Source of the DNA: Pardosa pseudoannulata
Taxonomy: Eukaryota > Arthropoda > Arachnida > Araneae > Lycosidae
Direction: 5' to 3'
Length of the DNA: 64,000 bases
NCBI GenBank assembly: GCA_032207245.1
Contig: CM063509.1
Coordinates: 105,808,021 to 105,872,020 of the forward strand
Below are positions 1-11,478 of the stretch, piece by piece. A model generated the notes under the pieces. It ran no database searches. It saw only the letters and a program-made list of their open reading frames with translations, and was not told the DNA's origin. A program made the translations under genes and the position numbers. Every line of letters begins with the position of its first letter. Position 1 is the first letter of the stretch.

Positions 1-1130
1 AGCGGCAACCCTTGCTCGTCCGTAGGATAACGGACCCTCCCCGACCGGCGACTATTTCTCCAACACTCCAAGGTTTAGTTGATTGTTTTGAAGTGGGGCG
101 CTTTTAAGACGAAAAAAACAGAACAAAAACAGGGGCGGGCAGAAAGCCGATGGTTAGAGTGTGGAGCCCCACTGAAAGTGACCCTCCCTCCCTCCCTTTT
201 TTTCTTTCCCTCCTTGCGCCCTCTCTAACAGTATTGACCGTTGATGGAGAAGAGCAAGGTTGTTGTTTAACATTTGACGGGAAGACACTGGAAGTTCTCT
301 TTCTTTTTTTTATCGACGGTCACTCAGTATAAAAATTGGACGGCGGATGTATATATATATAAGAAATAGTTGCAAAGAGATAAAGTGATAGAAAAGGTGT
401 TCTCGGGGAAAAATATGGAATAGAAACATGTTTTTTAAAGATGTCATTTTTCAGAATCTCGATGAAACTAAGCTTGAAAGAGAGGGAATGAAAAATGGGA
501 GACGTCCAGGAAAAGATTCCGAAGCAATTTTCTGCCGTCATTTTCCGCTCGGATGAAAGTGATGGACTGCTTGTTTTTCATTTATCGGGATATTTTAAAA
601 GTTTTGCCTGAATACTTGTAATTTGTATAACATTTTGACTAACATTATTTTACAAATAACGGGTTTCGGGATCTCCCGGTCTATTCCCGCCGAATTTCAA
701 ATAGGTTTAAAGACCGGTAAATCGGTAGAAGGCTCACTTCGTGTTACTCTCACAGTACAAAACAGACATTTTCCTTAGACGTATAATAATAGAGAACTGG
801 GTAAAAGATTGTGAAATGTAACGTTTCATATTTGTAGGAATGTCTACGATTGATTGCTAAACTTCACATTCGCTGAGAGATCCTATTGATCATTCGATTG
901 AGTAAAGAAGATCGTTAGTTACTTTTCTCAGTGTAGTTCTGAAATTATTAGAATAAGAAATAGCCTTTTTTCCTTCGATTTTTCAACGAACATATAACTG
1001 ACGCTCTGATATTTCTTTAATGGAACAAAGGACTATAAATCTGAGAATGGAAGACATTCAACTTTTTACTCTAATAAAAATGCTGATACGTAAAACATGC
1101 AAGACAGCTAAATCCTTAATGCACTATATA
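1..1130. other. No supported gene
   Basis: The first ~310 bases are relatively GC-rich with a CT-rich run near 185-210. The rest is AT-rich and holds only short chance frames. I see no transposase, tRNA or repeat that recurs elsewhere in the window. Confidence 0.5.
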
Positions 1131-1357
1131 CGAGGGTCACTCTGAAATTTTTGAGATACAACTAGGTTTTTAAAGTACTTACAAAAATTTAGGTGTGTTC
1201 AAAGTAGTCTCCTCCAGCATCAATGCACTTTGGTAGACTAATTTTCAACAGATTAAATGCCTCAAGCCATTCATTTCTTTGAATAGATGAAAAAAAATTA
1301 TTTTTATTTTGTAAATTCTCGTCTGAGCGTATCTCAAAAATTTCAGAATAATCCTCG
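1131..1357 (-). mobile_element. Miniature mariner element with transposase C-terminus
   Basis: The element is bounded by 28-bp near-perfect inverted repeats (1131-1158 beginning CGAGGGTCACTCTGAAAT, and 1330-1357 ending AATAATCCTCG) and sits between TA dinucleotides at 1129-1130 and 1358-1359, the target duplication of Tc1/mariner elements. The minus frame just inside the left repeat ends in CIDAGGDYFEHT, which resembles the conserved C-terminus of mariner transposases. Only about 30 residues of that end survive, so this is an internally deleted, non-autonomous copy. The right inverted repeat is more diverged than the left. Confidence 0.8.
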
Positions 1358-1530
1358 TATTGGCAAACTCTATTTTGTTCTCTATATGTTAAGCACTTAT
1401 ATTGAAATAGTATGGGTATTGATTTTTTATTTGCGTTAATCGTTGTTAGATGTTTCCAATGCCCCAAAGCCAAAAGTTGCTTGGGTTGAAATAGGGGGAT
1501 CAGCTAGATAAATCACACGTTCTTCTATAA

Positions 1531-2320
1531 CAGGGGTGGCCAATCTTCTTGATAGTTCTAACCATTTTTCAAAATTTGAAATTTTTCGCAAGCCGCAATG
1601 AAATACGTATTTAAAAGGCATGCAAAAAAGGTATTAATTTTTTTTTACAGAAATTATATTTATTTATTTTTGGTTGAATACCATTTAAAAGTTCTTCGTG
1701 CTTTAATTTTTCACGAAAATTTTTGAATTGTCGATGATTTTTTGCATTAGTTTCGAATGTAATTTACAATGTGTTACACTGTTTTCATAAGATCAGGATA
1801 TTTTTAATTTATTGTAACGAGATATTCTCGATGAATTATGAAATGAATCGGTATGAATCATGGAATTTGAGAATAATCCCTCAAAAGTCCAATAAGATTG
1901 ATTTTTTTTCACCCAGTATTGCCGGAGCTCCATCAGTTGTAATAATTTTTTAAAATATAATAACACAAAAAGGAAAAGGGGACCGGGTACATTTATCGAG
2001 AGCCAGAAATGAACCGTTCAGTGTACACATTGGCTAACTTCATTTTTTGTATATTGATAAACTGGAACGTTATTGACCAAAATATGCCAGGCAGTTCTCA
2101 TTCAAACCAATCTTCCCCAATTTTAGCTATCAGCATGGACTAATGATAATTTTTTAGGGTCAGTAGGTCGGGGAATAGGTTACTATTGACACCTTTTAAG
2201 AGCTTTTATAATAGATTTGTAATTTTTAAGAAAGGGTGTTAGTCAGTGTGTGCACTGAGTGGCTCAAATATTCATTCAAGAGCCACATGTGGCTTGCGAG
2301 CCACAGGTTGGCTACCTCCG
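1531..2320 (-). mobile_element. Degenerate hAT element (GTF2IRD2-like transposase)
   Basis: An exact 8-bp duplication TTCTATAA (1523-1530 and 2321-2328) flanks imperfect terminal repeats CAGGGGTGGCCAA and, read inward from the right, CGGAGGTAGCCAA, which is diagnostic of hAT. The right end carries a GAGCCACATGTGGCTTGC motif often seen at ends of this hAT group. Minus-strand translation of about 1680-1950 gives broken pieces such as TDGAPAILG and NHRQFKNF, the central transposase motifs (catalytic region, then the N-H-R-Q-F block) seen in GTF2IRD2/FAM200-like hAT transposases. Stops and frameshifts make it non-coding. It is closely related to the copy starting at 63538. Confidence 0.85.
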
Positions 2321-2328
2321 TTCTATAA

Positions 2329-2849
2329 AAGGATTTTTGAGAACGTTCTTCCTAGGAAGGCTAGTGTGTCCAGGAGCTTCATTTTGGCTTTTCGTTTTGG
2401 GAGCATTTGAAACATCTGCTCACTCCTGATAAACCAAAACTATACCTGACTGAAAGGCAGCATTTCACATGTTCTCAATATTTCCCTGGACACACTGTGG
2501 TCAATTGTAGAACATTCCATGGTACATTCAAATGGTAGCTGAAAAGGATGGCAGTCATGTTGAACATGTCTTTTAATAATTTTTTTAATCACAGTAAATG
2601 TTCTGTGTAGTTGAATTCCATCCAATACGGTAAAACGTTGATCTGTATATACCGTATCAAGATCAAATCGTAAAACAGTACTTTTAGGAAATCATCCATA
2701 GAATAATGCAAAATGAGGTATATTTAATAAAATCCATCTAAAGTTAAAATTTTGGGTGTTATTTATGGTCCATAATTACTGTGTTGTTGTAGTTGCCACT
2801 TGGTCAAAACAAGCACTATTGAGGCATGCGCTATTCGTATTAAGGCTAA
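2329..2849. other. No supported gene
   Basis: The minus frame at 2440-2625 is open for 61 residues but matches no family I recognise. Nothing in this stretch recurs elsewhere in the window. Confidence 0.4.
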
Positions 2850-3136
2850 GGGGCGCACCTTTCATTTTAACAAGCACTGCTACGGTGAAAGTACGACTTA
2901 TGTACAAGTGGGTCCTCGTAATTTAGAAGCAGGGTCCAAGCAGAAGACCCATAGGTTTGGCCTGCCACCCCCAGAGGTACTGATTGACAACTTAGGAATT
3001 TGGGACCTCGAACATATTTTATGTGCCCCAGTCACCTTTAACGAACACGGAGGATCTTAGGCCGGCTAAGGCTCCAAACCCGCAACCCTCCAGTTACAAA
3101 AACGTTGACTTTGCGGACTGAGCTATTGTGGCTCCC
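2850..3136 (-). mobile_element. tRNA-headed SINE-like repeat (second SINE type)
   Basis: Read on the minus strand, the right end begins GGGAGCCACAATAGCTCAG, with an A-box-like TAGCTCAGTCCGC (about 3112-3126) and a decayed B-box-like GGTTGCGGGTTTGG (about 3073-3087) about 40 bases later, the spacing of an internal RNA polymerase III promoter. The body runs leftward toward about 2850. An 86-residue frame on the plus strand crosses it and looks like chance. It differs from the abundant SINE family elsewhere in the window. The left boundary and target duplication are not clear. Confidence 0.5.
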
Positions 3137-3140
3137 TTAA

Positions 3141-4176
3141 TTACTTTAAAACAACAAAAAATCAAATGCATAAATCAAGCATTAAAATCAATCTCTTATA
3201 TACCTATTAAACCTTGACAGATATCAGAAAACGATAACATTCATATACACTGATGAAGACGACTAGTAAGTTGTAACAACTAATGGCAGTTTTGAAGAGA
3301 TATTGCACACCTATAGGTAACAAAGCCATAGGAAATATTTCTCTTTTTTTCATGTCTTGGGAGAAAAATTATATTTTCTATTTATTAGCTCCAGGGTTAG
3401 CAATACCTTCCCATGTTAACGGTTACAGCACAACCCCGAAATTCCTACATATTTCGTCAATTTACGTACTTTGTAACGTATCTGTATTTTTAAATAGTCC
3501 TCTGAAAAGAATATTAATGAATCTTTCGATAAGAACATGAATTGTTGATTTGAAAGTCTAGAACGTTGCTATTCGACTTCGCTAGTTTTAACTTTGAAAA
3601 AGTCTGCGAAACATTAAGATAAACGAAGCCGAAAAGCTCCGATTCGTAATAGGATATCCACTAAAAAGAAACCAAAACCTGCTCTTTGCTCTCCAGACGA
3701 ACTTTTCACGTGTCCCAATGTTTACAGCCTAAACGTGATGAATGCAGTTCCCCCAAATAAGCACCATTTACACGATCTACTTGGAATTCACTGCGGGCCA
3801 CTAGCGGTTAATTTCCCAGTCGCGTCGTTTGTTCACATTATTTTCCATAGAGCAGAGATGTCTTAAGCAACGCGAAAGCGCCTCCCATTCCCCTGTTCTT
3901 TAGTTCTTTACGTGCATTTCGTCACGCCATTTTTCCCCAACATTTTGCAGCGGACAGCCGGCAGGCAGCAGAGTCGGGGACCCGCCCACCGCGAGAAAAG
4001 AGAAGCTTTATGAAATAATGAAGACATAAAAATCACTTGTGACCTCACCTGCAGATCGGTGTGATGTCTCTCGCACAGCGGGTTGCCTCGACGCGAAAGC
4101 TTTGGCGCAGTTTTCTCGGGGAGGTTTTGATAGGTGATAAATACACCTGAGCTGTTGTGCTAGTTTGCCCGCCAGG
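3141..4176. other. No supported gene; GC-richer stretch at 3640-4010
   Basis: No recognised coding sequence. About 3640-4010 is richer in GC than its surroundings and could be unique host sequence, such as an old promoter or a conserved non-coding segment, but no exon or splice structure could be argued. Confidence 0.35.
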
Positions 4177-5300
4177 CGGGAATACCTGTTCAGGATTTGG
4201 AGTAACTCACTGGTTCTCAAACTTTTCCTGTGGCATCTGTTGCTGAATCAATATTTTTCCAAGGCGCCCTATGTGAAAACTCCACCAAGGACTTTATGCA
4301 AAATAATCAGTTGTGATTATTTTAAATTATGAATTTATTTATCGAGAGATATTATACACTTTTTATGTATGTATAGTAAAAAATCTAGTTTTGACAAAGT
4401 GGGAATACTTGGTCAGGATTTGGAGTAACTAACTGGTTCTCAAACTTTTCCTATCTGTGAAATCTATTGCTGAATCAATATTTTTCCAAGGCGCCCTATG
4501 TAAAAACTCCACCAAGGATTTTATGCAAAATAATCAATTGTGATTATTTTAAATCATGAATTTATTTATCGAGAGATATTATACACTTTTTATGTATGTA
4601 TAGTAAAAAAATCTAGTTTTGACCAAGTGAGAATACTTGGTCAGGATTTGGAGTAACTAACTGGTTCTCAAACTTTTCCTATCTGTGACATCTATTGCTG
4701 AATCAATATTTTTCCAAGACGCCCTATGTAAAAACTCCAAGAAAGACTTTATGAAAAGTAATCAATTATGATTATTTTAAATCATGAATTTATTTATCGA
4801 GATATATTATACACTTTTTATGTATGTATAGTAAAAAATCCAGTTCTGACTAAGTGGGAATACTTGGTCAGGATTTGGAGTAACTCACTGGTTCTCAAAC
4901 TTTTTCCTATTTGTGACATCTGTTGCTGAATAAAGATTTCTCCAACGCACCCTATGTAAAAACTCCACCAAGCACTTTATGAAAAATAACCAATTGTGAT
5001 TATTTTAAATTCTGAATTTATTTATAGAGATATATTATACACTTTTTATGTATGTATAGTATAAAATCTAGTTTTGACCAAGTGGGAATATTTGGTCAGG
5101 TTTCGGAGTAACTCATTGGCCCTGAAACTTTTTGTAATCAGTGGCATCCCTTGTTAAATCCAGATTTTTCCAAAATGCCATATATAAAATCTCCACAAAG
5201 CACTTTTTGAAAAATAAATCCAGTCAATTGTGATTTTAAATTATGAATTTATTTATCAAGAGATAGTCCACCATTTTTTATATCGCTATAGTAAAAATAA
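4177..5300. repeat. Five-copy tandem repeat, ~227-bp unit
   Basis: Units begin at about 4181, 4404, 4632, 4859 and 5087 with GGAATACTTGGTCAGGATT or close variants, giving periods of 223, 228, 227 and 228 bp. Each unit contains GGTTCTCAAACTTTT, a GATATTATACACTTTTTATG block and ends TCTAGTTTTGACCAAGTG. The fifth unit is the most diverged and fades near 5300. The inner GTTCTCAAACTTTT resembles hAT terminal sequence, so the unit may derive from a transposon end. No coding potential. Confidence 0.9.
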
Positions 5301-5975
5301 ATAAGCGGATAAACAAAATAGATGTCCTCTAAAATGAAGCTTATATTTATTTTGAAATTTAAATTAGTCTTCAGATTGTATGTCATACCAGCAATTAAGA
5401 ACTTCGAAAATAAAAAGCACTCATTTTCATCAAAAAATAACCCATTTTATTTTAATTTACTTGTTTCTTTTCATAAATGTAAACTATAGAACTAACAGTG
5501 ATATGACGGACGATAGTTGATGATTTATCTTTACTCTCAACTAATGGAAAAAGTACATAAGTTATCGTCAAATTATTTTTAAAAATCCAATGCACAGAGT
5601 AAAATATAAAACAAGTGATAAACAAATATAAATAAAATGTTAAATATGTTTAATTTTATTTATGTCACTTATTTTGCTCTGTTACTCATAGCAACAGATT
5701 AGAGTGGCATGAAAAAAGGGTGGCGGAGCTGGAATTAAAAAGGGAGAAATAGTCTAAATAAAAATAGATAAAATTTTATAACTCAAGTAAATAATGTCAA
5801 AAAACTACAACGCTTAAATTACCTTAAAACATATTTTAAACACTATCATATAAATTAAGTGACTTAAAAGGATTTAATTAATTTGGCACGCTATTAAAAG
5901 AAAATTATATTCAATGGTATCTTTTTCTTATGGTCGTCAGACCCAAATGAAGGATAAAGAAGTATTCTATCTCTG
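5301..5975. other. AT-rich, no supported gene
   Basis: Low-GC sequence with no repeat or coding signature that I recognise. Confidence 0.4.
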
Positions 5976-6602
5976 TTTTGATCTTCCTTTATTTATTTTA
6001 CAAATGTCGAACAATTAACACCCCAACCTTCAGTTCACAGGTTCTCCGATAGTTTTTAACAATGCCTCATACTTAGAAAGTACAACACAATTATTTAAAT
6101 GTACACAAGACATAGGATGACTAGAGTCACACAAAACACAGTCCGATGATTCCGCCACTTCAATTCTGTAGAGATGGTCTTGCAAACAGTCATGTCCAGT
6201 CATACCTCTAAAATAGGCCACATCAGTCTTTTTCGGAAAACTGGGAAAAGTTCTCTCTGCCTTCAAAATCTTCCATCTCTTATTTGTCTCCCGTTCAACC
6301 ATATCTTGTTTAAGAGTTTTAAGAGTCAGATTAACAAGCTATTTAGTTGTATGAAATGAAAGAGGACGATTAATGCGTTGATCTATCAAGGCTCCCAATT
6401 TAATCAGTGTATCAGCCTTCTCATAACCCAAAATTCCACAATGGGCAGGAACCCGTTGGAAAGAAATTCTGTGTGTCAGTGCCTTAAACAAAGGTCTACA
6501 TTCTAAAACTCTTTGGGAACTATTTTGATTATTCAAAAAATGCTTGAAACGCACTCTTAGAATCCGACAAGATGACATTATGAGCTTCCTTAACCTCAAA
6601 AC
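5976..6602 (-). pseudogene. Jockey-like non-LTR retrotransposon 3' end (RNase H and C-terminal knuckle)
   Basis: Two minus frames are consecutive pieces of one ORF2. The upstream piece (6339-6599) contains FQRVPAHCGILGYEKADTL, the RNase H motif normally read as W/Q-x-P-A-H-x-G-x-x-G-N-E-x-A-D; the final D is a catalytic residue, while the usual N is replaced by Y. The downstream piece (6030-6302) has RGMTGHDCL and then CVLC...HLNNC, the CxxC-H-C knuckle typical of the end of these polyproteins. A frameshift or stop separates them near 6302-6339. The reverse-transcriptase and endonuclease domains are absent, so it is a 5'-truncated dead copy. On the minus strand an AATAAA lies just past the stop (about 5990-5996), consistent with a 3' UTR. 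Confidence 0.85.
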
Positions 6603-6622
6603 ATTCTGACCTGCCTAAAACC

Positions 6623-7144
6623 CTGAACTCGTGCATTGTGCCAACTGTTACATCTTAAGAAAACATCTAACAAGACACTATAAAAACAAAAAAAAATCTG
6701 TGAAATCTGCAAAGACGAGCATTAGGGAGATATGTACAGAGCTTCCAAGCTTAAATAAATTACTTGCAATAAATATAACATAATAACAGATAACTTTTTC
6801 AACACTTATCACCAGCTGTAGAACCAGAATGCTCAACCTATCGAAAGGAACTTTGTAAACTAACTTCAATAAATAATATCTAGTCTGAACTCTTGCATTG
6901 TTCCAACGGGTACCTCTTAGGAAAACATCTAACAAGACACTGTAAAAAACAAAAAATCTGTGAAATCTGCAAAGATGAGCATTAGAGAGGTATGTACAGA
7001 GCTTCCAAGCTTAAATAAATTACTTTAAATAAATATAACATAATAACAGATAACTTTTTCAACACTTATCACACTGGATCAGAACCAGAATGCTCAACCT
7101 ATCGAAAGGAACTTTGTAAACTAACTTCAATAAATAATATCTAG
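6623..7144. repeat. Tandem duplication, ~260-bp unit
   Basis: Two copies begin CTGAACTC(G/T)TGCATTGT at 6623 and 6895 and run to AATAATATCTAG. They share AAAACATCTAACAAGACACT and CAGAGCTTCCAAGC. In the first unit the plus strand reads CANCYILRKHLTRHY, which superficially resembles a C2H2 finger, but that frame is not kept in the second copy. It lies directly upstream (in minus sense) of the non-LTR fragment, so it may be part of the same dead element. Confidence 0.8.
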
Positions 7145-7345
7145 CTTTTCAACAAATACTTCTTCTTATTGAAAAAAAAGTACTCTTTTTATTAGGGAAG
7201 GAGTTTTTGTAGATAAACCCCTCGCTTTCCAGATTTATATGTTGACATTTTTAAATAAATTAAGGCCTTATTACATTGAGAATGTAGTAACTGTAATGAG
7301 CAGCATATTCAGTTAAGGATACCTTTTGCCATCGAAGAATACTGG

Positions 7346-7454
7346 GATTTCTTATGGTACAGCGAAAAATTTTCTTCCGATTCAAGGTCTTATCATAAAT
7401 TAACCTGAACTAAAACAAACCAGTTGAAAATTTTTCGCTGTATTACAAGAAATC
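7346..7454. repeat. Inverted repeat with 29-bp arms (fold-back)
   Basis: Left arm 7346-7374 (GATTTCTTATGGTACAGCG...) and right arm 7426-7454 are complementary except for three mismatches, around a 51-base loop. An outer pair of AAGGCCTTA palindromes at about 7262 and 7515 may mark the ends of a small fold-back element. No protein motif. Confidence 0.7.
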
Positions 7455-7556
7455 TGCAAATTTTCACCAGTAAAAAGGAGATGTAAACTAACGCCTACAG
7501 GCTGACGTGAGATAAGGCCTTAAGTCTTTTTAGGAACTCCAAAATTTGCGTTGAGT

Positions 7557-10500
7557 GAGAAGAATCAGAAAACTAGATAATTACTGGACAGTCTAAATAT
7601 ATATTATTTTCTGCAAATAATTACAATTTATATAAACATGGTTGATATTTAAATCCCAGCTCCCAGCTGGATCCTCGTGTTTTATAGACTTAATCTACTT
7701 TGCTTCTGCTCCCCCTTTACCCCTTAAACTTTTCCTTTGGAAAAAAAAAAAAAAAAAAAAAAAAATTCTACTGTTATTCTGTTATTATCACAGGACAGTC
7801 TGTTAATTTTATTACTTTTACCTAACTGTGTATTAATTTGCTGAACCTACTGTGTTTTATTTGTCAACCTAACTTGTGTATTTACTTGCCCTCACAGAAC
7901 TCATGAACCTTAGCTTATTTTAACCTTTTTTCTCTTATATTTTTAAATTTTTAAATTATCTTCGACTTTTTTAAGCCTCAATATCGTTGCAATATATCAG
8001 CTATGTCTCTTACCATGCATATGCCGTAATCTGGCTTAGAGGGCTTGGCCCAGGAAAGTCAGACCCGAGAGCTCCAGTGCGATGTCCAGTGCGATATTTA
8101 AATACTGCAATGTCTATGCAATGTGAGTGTGAGCTGAAATCAAAACAAGACCAATGTTTTTTTATGATTACGAAAAGCGTTTCACCATACATTTTTCATA
8201 TGACCGCTAAAAGAGCAAGCCAAAAGATATTTTTAGCAGATGATGAATTGTCCTCCGAAATGATAAGAAAAAAAATGAAACAGCTTGGCGAGAAAAAAAA
8301 GTGATTTGCGTTGAGTGAGAAGAATAGGAAAACTAGATAATTACTGGACAGACTGAATATATATTAATTTCTCTAAACAAATACAATTTCTGTAAACATG
8401 GTTGGTATTTAAATACTGCAATGTCTATGTGAGTGTGAGGTGAAATGAAAACAAGACCAGTATTTTTCAATGATTACGAAAAGCGTTCCACCAGAGATTT
8501 TTCATATGGCTGCTAAAAGAGCACGCCAAAAGAAATTTTTAGCAGATGATGAATTGTCCTCCGAAATGATAATAAGAAAAGAGAAAATTAAACAGCTTGG
8601 AGAGAAAAGAAGTGATTAGTTTTGATAAGAATAGGAAAACTAGATAATTACTGGACAGGCTAAATATATATTAATTTCTGCAAATAACTACAATTTCTAT
8701 AAACATGGTTGGTATTTAAATACTGCAATGTCTATGTGAGTGTGAGCTTACATCAAAACGATATCAGTGTTTTTCCATGATTATGAAAAGTGTTCCACCA
8801 GAGATTTTTCATATGACTGCTAAAAGAGCACGCCAAAAGAAATTTTTAGCAGATGATGAATTGTCCTCCGAAATGATAATAAGAAAAGAGAAAATGAAAC
8901 TGCTTGGCGAGAAAAAAGGGATTTGCATTGAATGAGAAGAATCGGAAAACTAGATAATTACTGGACAGGCTAAATATATATTAATTTCTGCAAATAACTA
9001 CAATTTCTATAAACATGGTTGGTATTTAAATACTGCAATGCCTATGTGAGTGTGAGGTGAAATCAAAACAAGACCAGTGTTTTTCCATGATTACGAAAAG
9101 AGTTCAACCAGAGATCTTTCATATGACCGCTAAAAGAGGACTCCAAAAGAAATTTTTAGCAGACGATGAATTGTCCTCCGAAATGATAATAAGAAAAGAG
9201 AAAATGAAACTGCTTGGCGAGAAAAAAGGGATTTGCATTGAATGAGAAGAATCGGAAAACTAGATAATTACTGGACAGGCTAAATATATATTAATTTCTG
9301 CAAATAACTACAATTTCTATAAACATGGTTGGTATTTAAATACTGCAATGCCTATGTGAGTGTGAGGTGAAATCAAAACAAGACCAGTGTTTTTCCATGA
9401 TTACGAAAAGAGTTCAACCAGAGATCTTTCATATGACCGCTAAAAGAGAGCACTCCAAAAGAAATTTCTAGCAGACGATGAATTGTCCTCCGAGATGATA
9501 ATAAGAAAAGAGAAAATGAAACTGCTTGGCGAGAAAAAAGGGATTTGCATTGAATGAGAAGAATCGGAAAACTAGATAATTACTGGACAGGCTAAATATA
9601 TATTAATTTCTGTAAATAACTACAATTTCTATAAACATGGTTGGTATTTAAATACTGCAATGTCTATGTGAGTGTGAGGTGAAATCAAAACAAGACCAGT
9701 GTTTTTCCATGATTACGAAAAGAGTTCAACCAGAGATCTTTCATATGACCGCTAAAAGAGAGCACTCCAAAAGAAATTTCTAGCAGACGATGAATTGTCC
9801 TCCGAGATGATAATAAGAAAAGAGAAAATGAAACTGCTTGGCGAGAAAAAAGGGATTAGTTTTGATAAGAATAGGAAAACTAGATAATTACTGGACAGGC
9901 TAAATATATATTAATTTCTGCAAATAACTACAATTTCTATAAACATGGTTGGTATTTAAATACTGCAATGCCTATGTGAGTGTGAGGTGAAATCAAAACA
10001 AGACCAGTGTTTTTCCATGATTACGAAAAGAGTTCAACCAGAGATCTTTCATATGACCGCTAAAAGAGAGCACTCCAAAAGAAATTTCTAGCAGACGATG
10101 AATTGTCCTCCGAGATGATAATAAGAAAAGAGAAAATGAAACTGCTTGGCGAGAAAAAAGGGATTTGCATTGAATGAGAAGAATCGGAAAACTAGATAAT
10201 TACTGGACAGGCTAAATATATATTAATTTCTGCAAATAACTACAATTTCTATAAACATGGTTGGTATTTAAATACTGCAATGCCTATGTGAGTGTGAGGT
10301 GAAATCAAAACAAGACCAGTGCTTTTCCATGATTACGAAAAGAGTTCAACCAGAGATCTTTCATATGACCGCTAAAAGAGAGCACTCCAAAAGAAATTTC
10401 TAGCAGACGATGAATTGTCCTCCGAGATGATAATAAGAAAAGAGAAAATGAAACTGCTTGGCGAGAAAAAAGGGATTTGCATTGAATGAGAAGAATCGGA

Positions 10501-10797
10501 AAACTAGATAATTACTGGACAGGCTAAATATATATTAATTTCTGTAAATAACTACAATTTCTGTAAACATGGTTGGTATTTAAATACTGCAATGTCTATG
10601 TGAATGTGAGCTGAAATCGAAACAAGACCAGTATTTTTCAATGATTACGAAAAGCGTTCCACCAGAGATTTTTCATATGACTGCTAAAAGAGCACTCCAA
10701 AAGAAATTTTTAGCAGACGATGAACTGTCCTCCGAAATGATAAGAAAAAAGAAAATGAAACAGCTTGGCGAGAAAAAAGTGATTTGCGTTGAGTTGA
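7557..10797. repeat. Nine-copy satellite-like array, ~310-bp unit
   Basis: Units start at the GAGAAGAAT(C/A)GGAAAACTAG motif at 7557, 8317, 8624, 8934, 9244, 9556, 9864, 10176 and 10488, with periods 307-312 once the insertion in unit 1 is removed. Central units are nearly identical and outer ones more diverged, as expected for unequal exchange. Variant units containing GATTAGTTTTGATAAG recur at 8624 and 9864, exactly four units apart, suggesting a higher-order block. In several units the plus strand has a common open peptide including EIFHMTAKR and LADDELSSEM; in others an added AG dinucleotide breaks the frame. The peptide matches no family I know. Confidence 0.93.
7655..8092 (+). mobile_element. 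Retroposon insertion with TCCAGTGCGATG tail, inside the satellite array
   Basis: The 438-bp insert splits the first array unit between exact 11-bp duplications GATATTTAAAT (7644-7654 and 8093-8103). It contains a 25-base poly-A run near 7741 and ends GGCTTAGAGGGCTTGGCCC...GCTCCAGTGCGATG followed by a partial repeat TCCAGTGC. The same terminal ~55 bases end the insert at 18590-19171 in opposite orientation. A tandem short-motif tail and long target duplications point to a non-LTR-mobilised element (LINE 3' end or SINE). No reverse-transcriptase residue is present. Confidence 0.8.
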
Positions 10798-11478
10798 GAG
10801 GAAGGTTAATACGCAAATTCAGCTTGTGGCTTCTTTTCTTTCTTTCTTTTTTTCTTGTTCATTTTCGTGACTCGTTGTTACTTTTCTTCGGCTATATATT
10901 ATTCTTTTCCTAATGCCGCTTCTACCTGCCAGGTTTGACTTCGCATGCCGCCAAGGGTGAAAAATATCGCTGTTTTTCTTATTTTTCTCCCCTCCGCTCC
11001 ATGAAAAGATAGGCGGGGGTTTTTTCAGGAGTTATGATGATGGCACCCTAATCTGGGTACAAAGGATGGGCCAGAATTTATTTGGAGGATTTCGAGGATC
11101 AAAAGAATTCGCTTATTGAGAAGAGTCTAAACGTTTTTTGTTTTCCTCGGAACTCTTTTATTTGGAGGTGAGATGTCTGTTATTACAACAGAGAATCATT
11201 TAGCCGTACGCCTGACAACCAAGAAAATAGCAACAACTTAACGTCTTACTCTAATCTAACGCCGACCAATAAATTTAATCAGTACGAAGCGAGTGGAATG
11301 GAACTTTTTTGTTAAAGTTGAAACAACTTTACGGCAACTTCAATGATTGGTACCAACAACAAGAAAGTTTACAATGCAATTAAACTGGCTCCCACTGAAT
11401 TTATTATGCAGTTATTATAATACCTAAATGGAAGAAATAAATTATGACTTATAAAATATATTTGTTTTTCATGCTACA
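10798..11478. other. No supported gene
   Basis: Contains a CTTT-rich run at 10830-10860 and otherwise ordinary AT-rich sequence. No recurrent element seen. Confidence 0.4.

Noticed and set aside
6623..7144. C2H2 zinc-finger-like peptide CANCYILRKHLTRHY
   Set aside because: Only in one of two tandem copies, in a short frame with stops, and without linker or neighbouring fingers.
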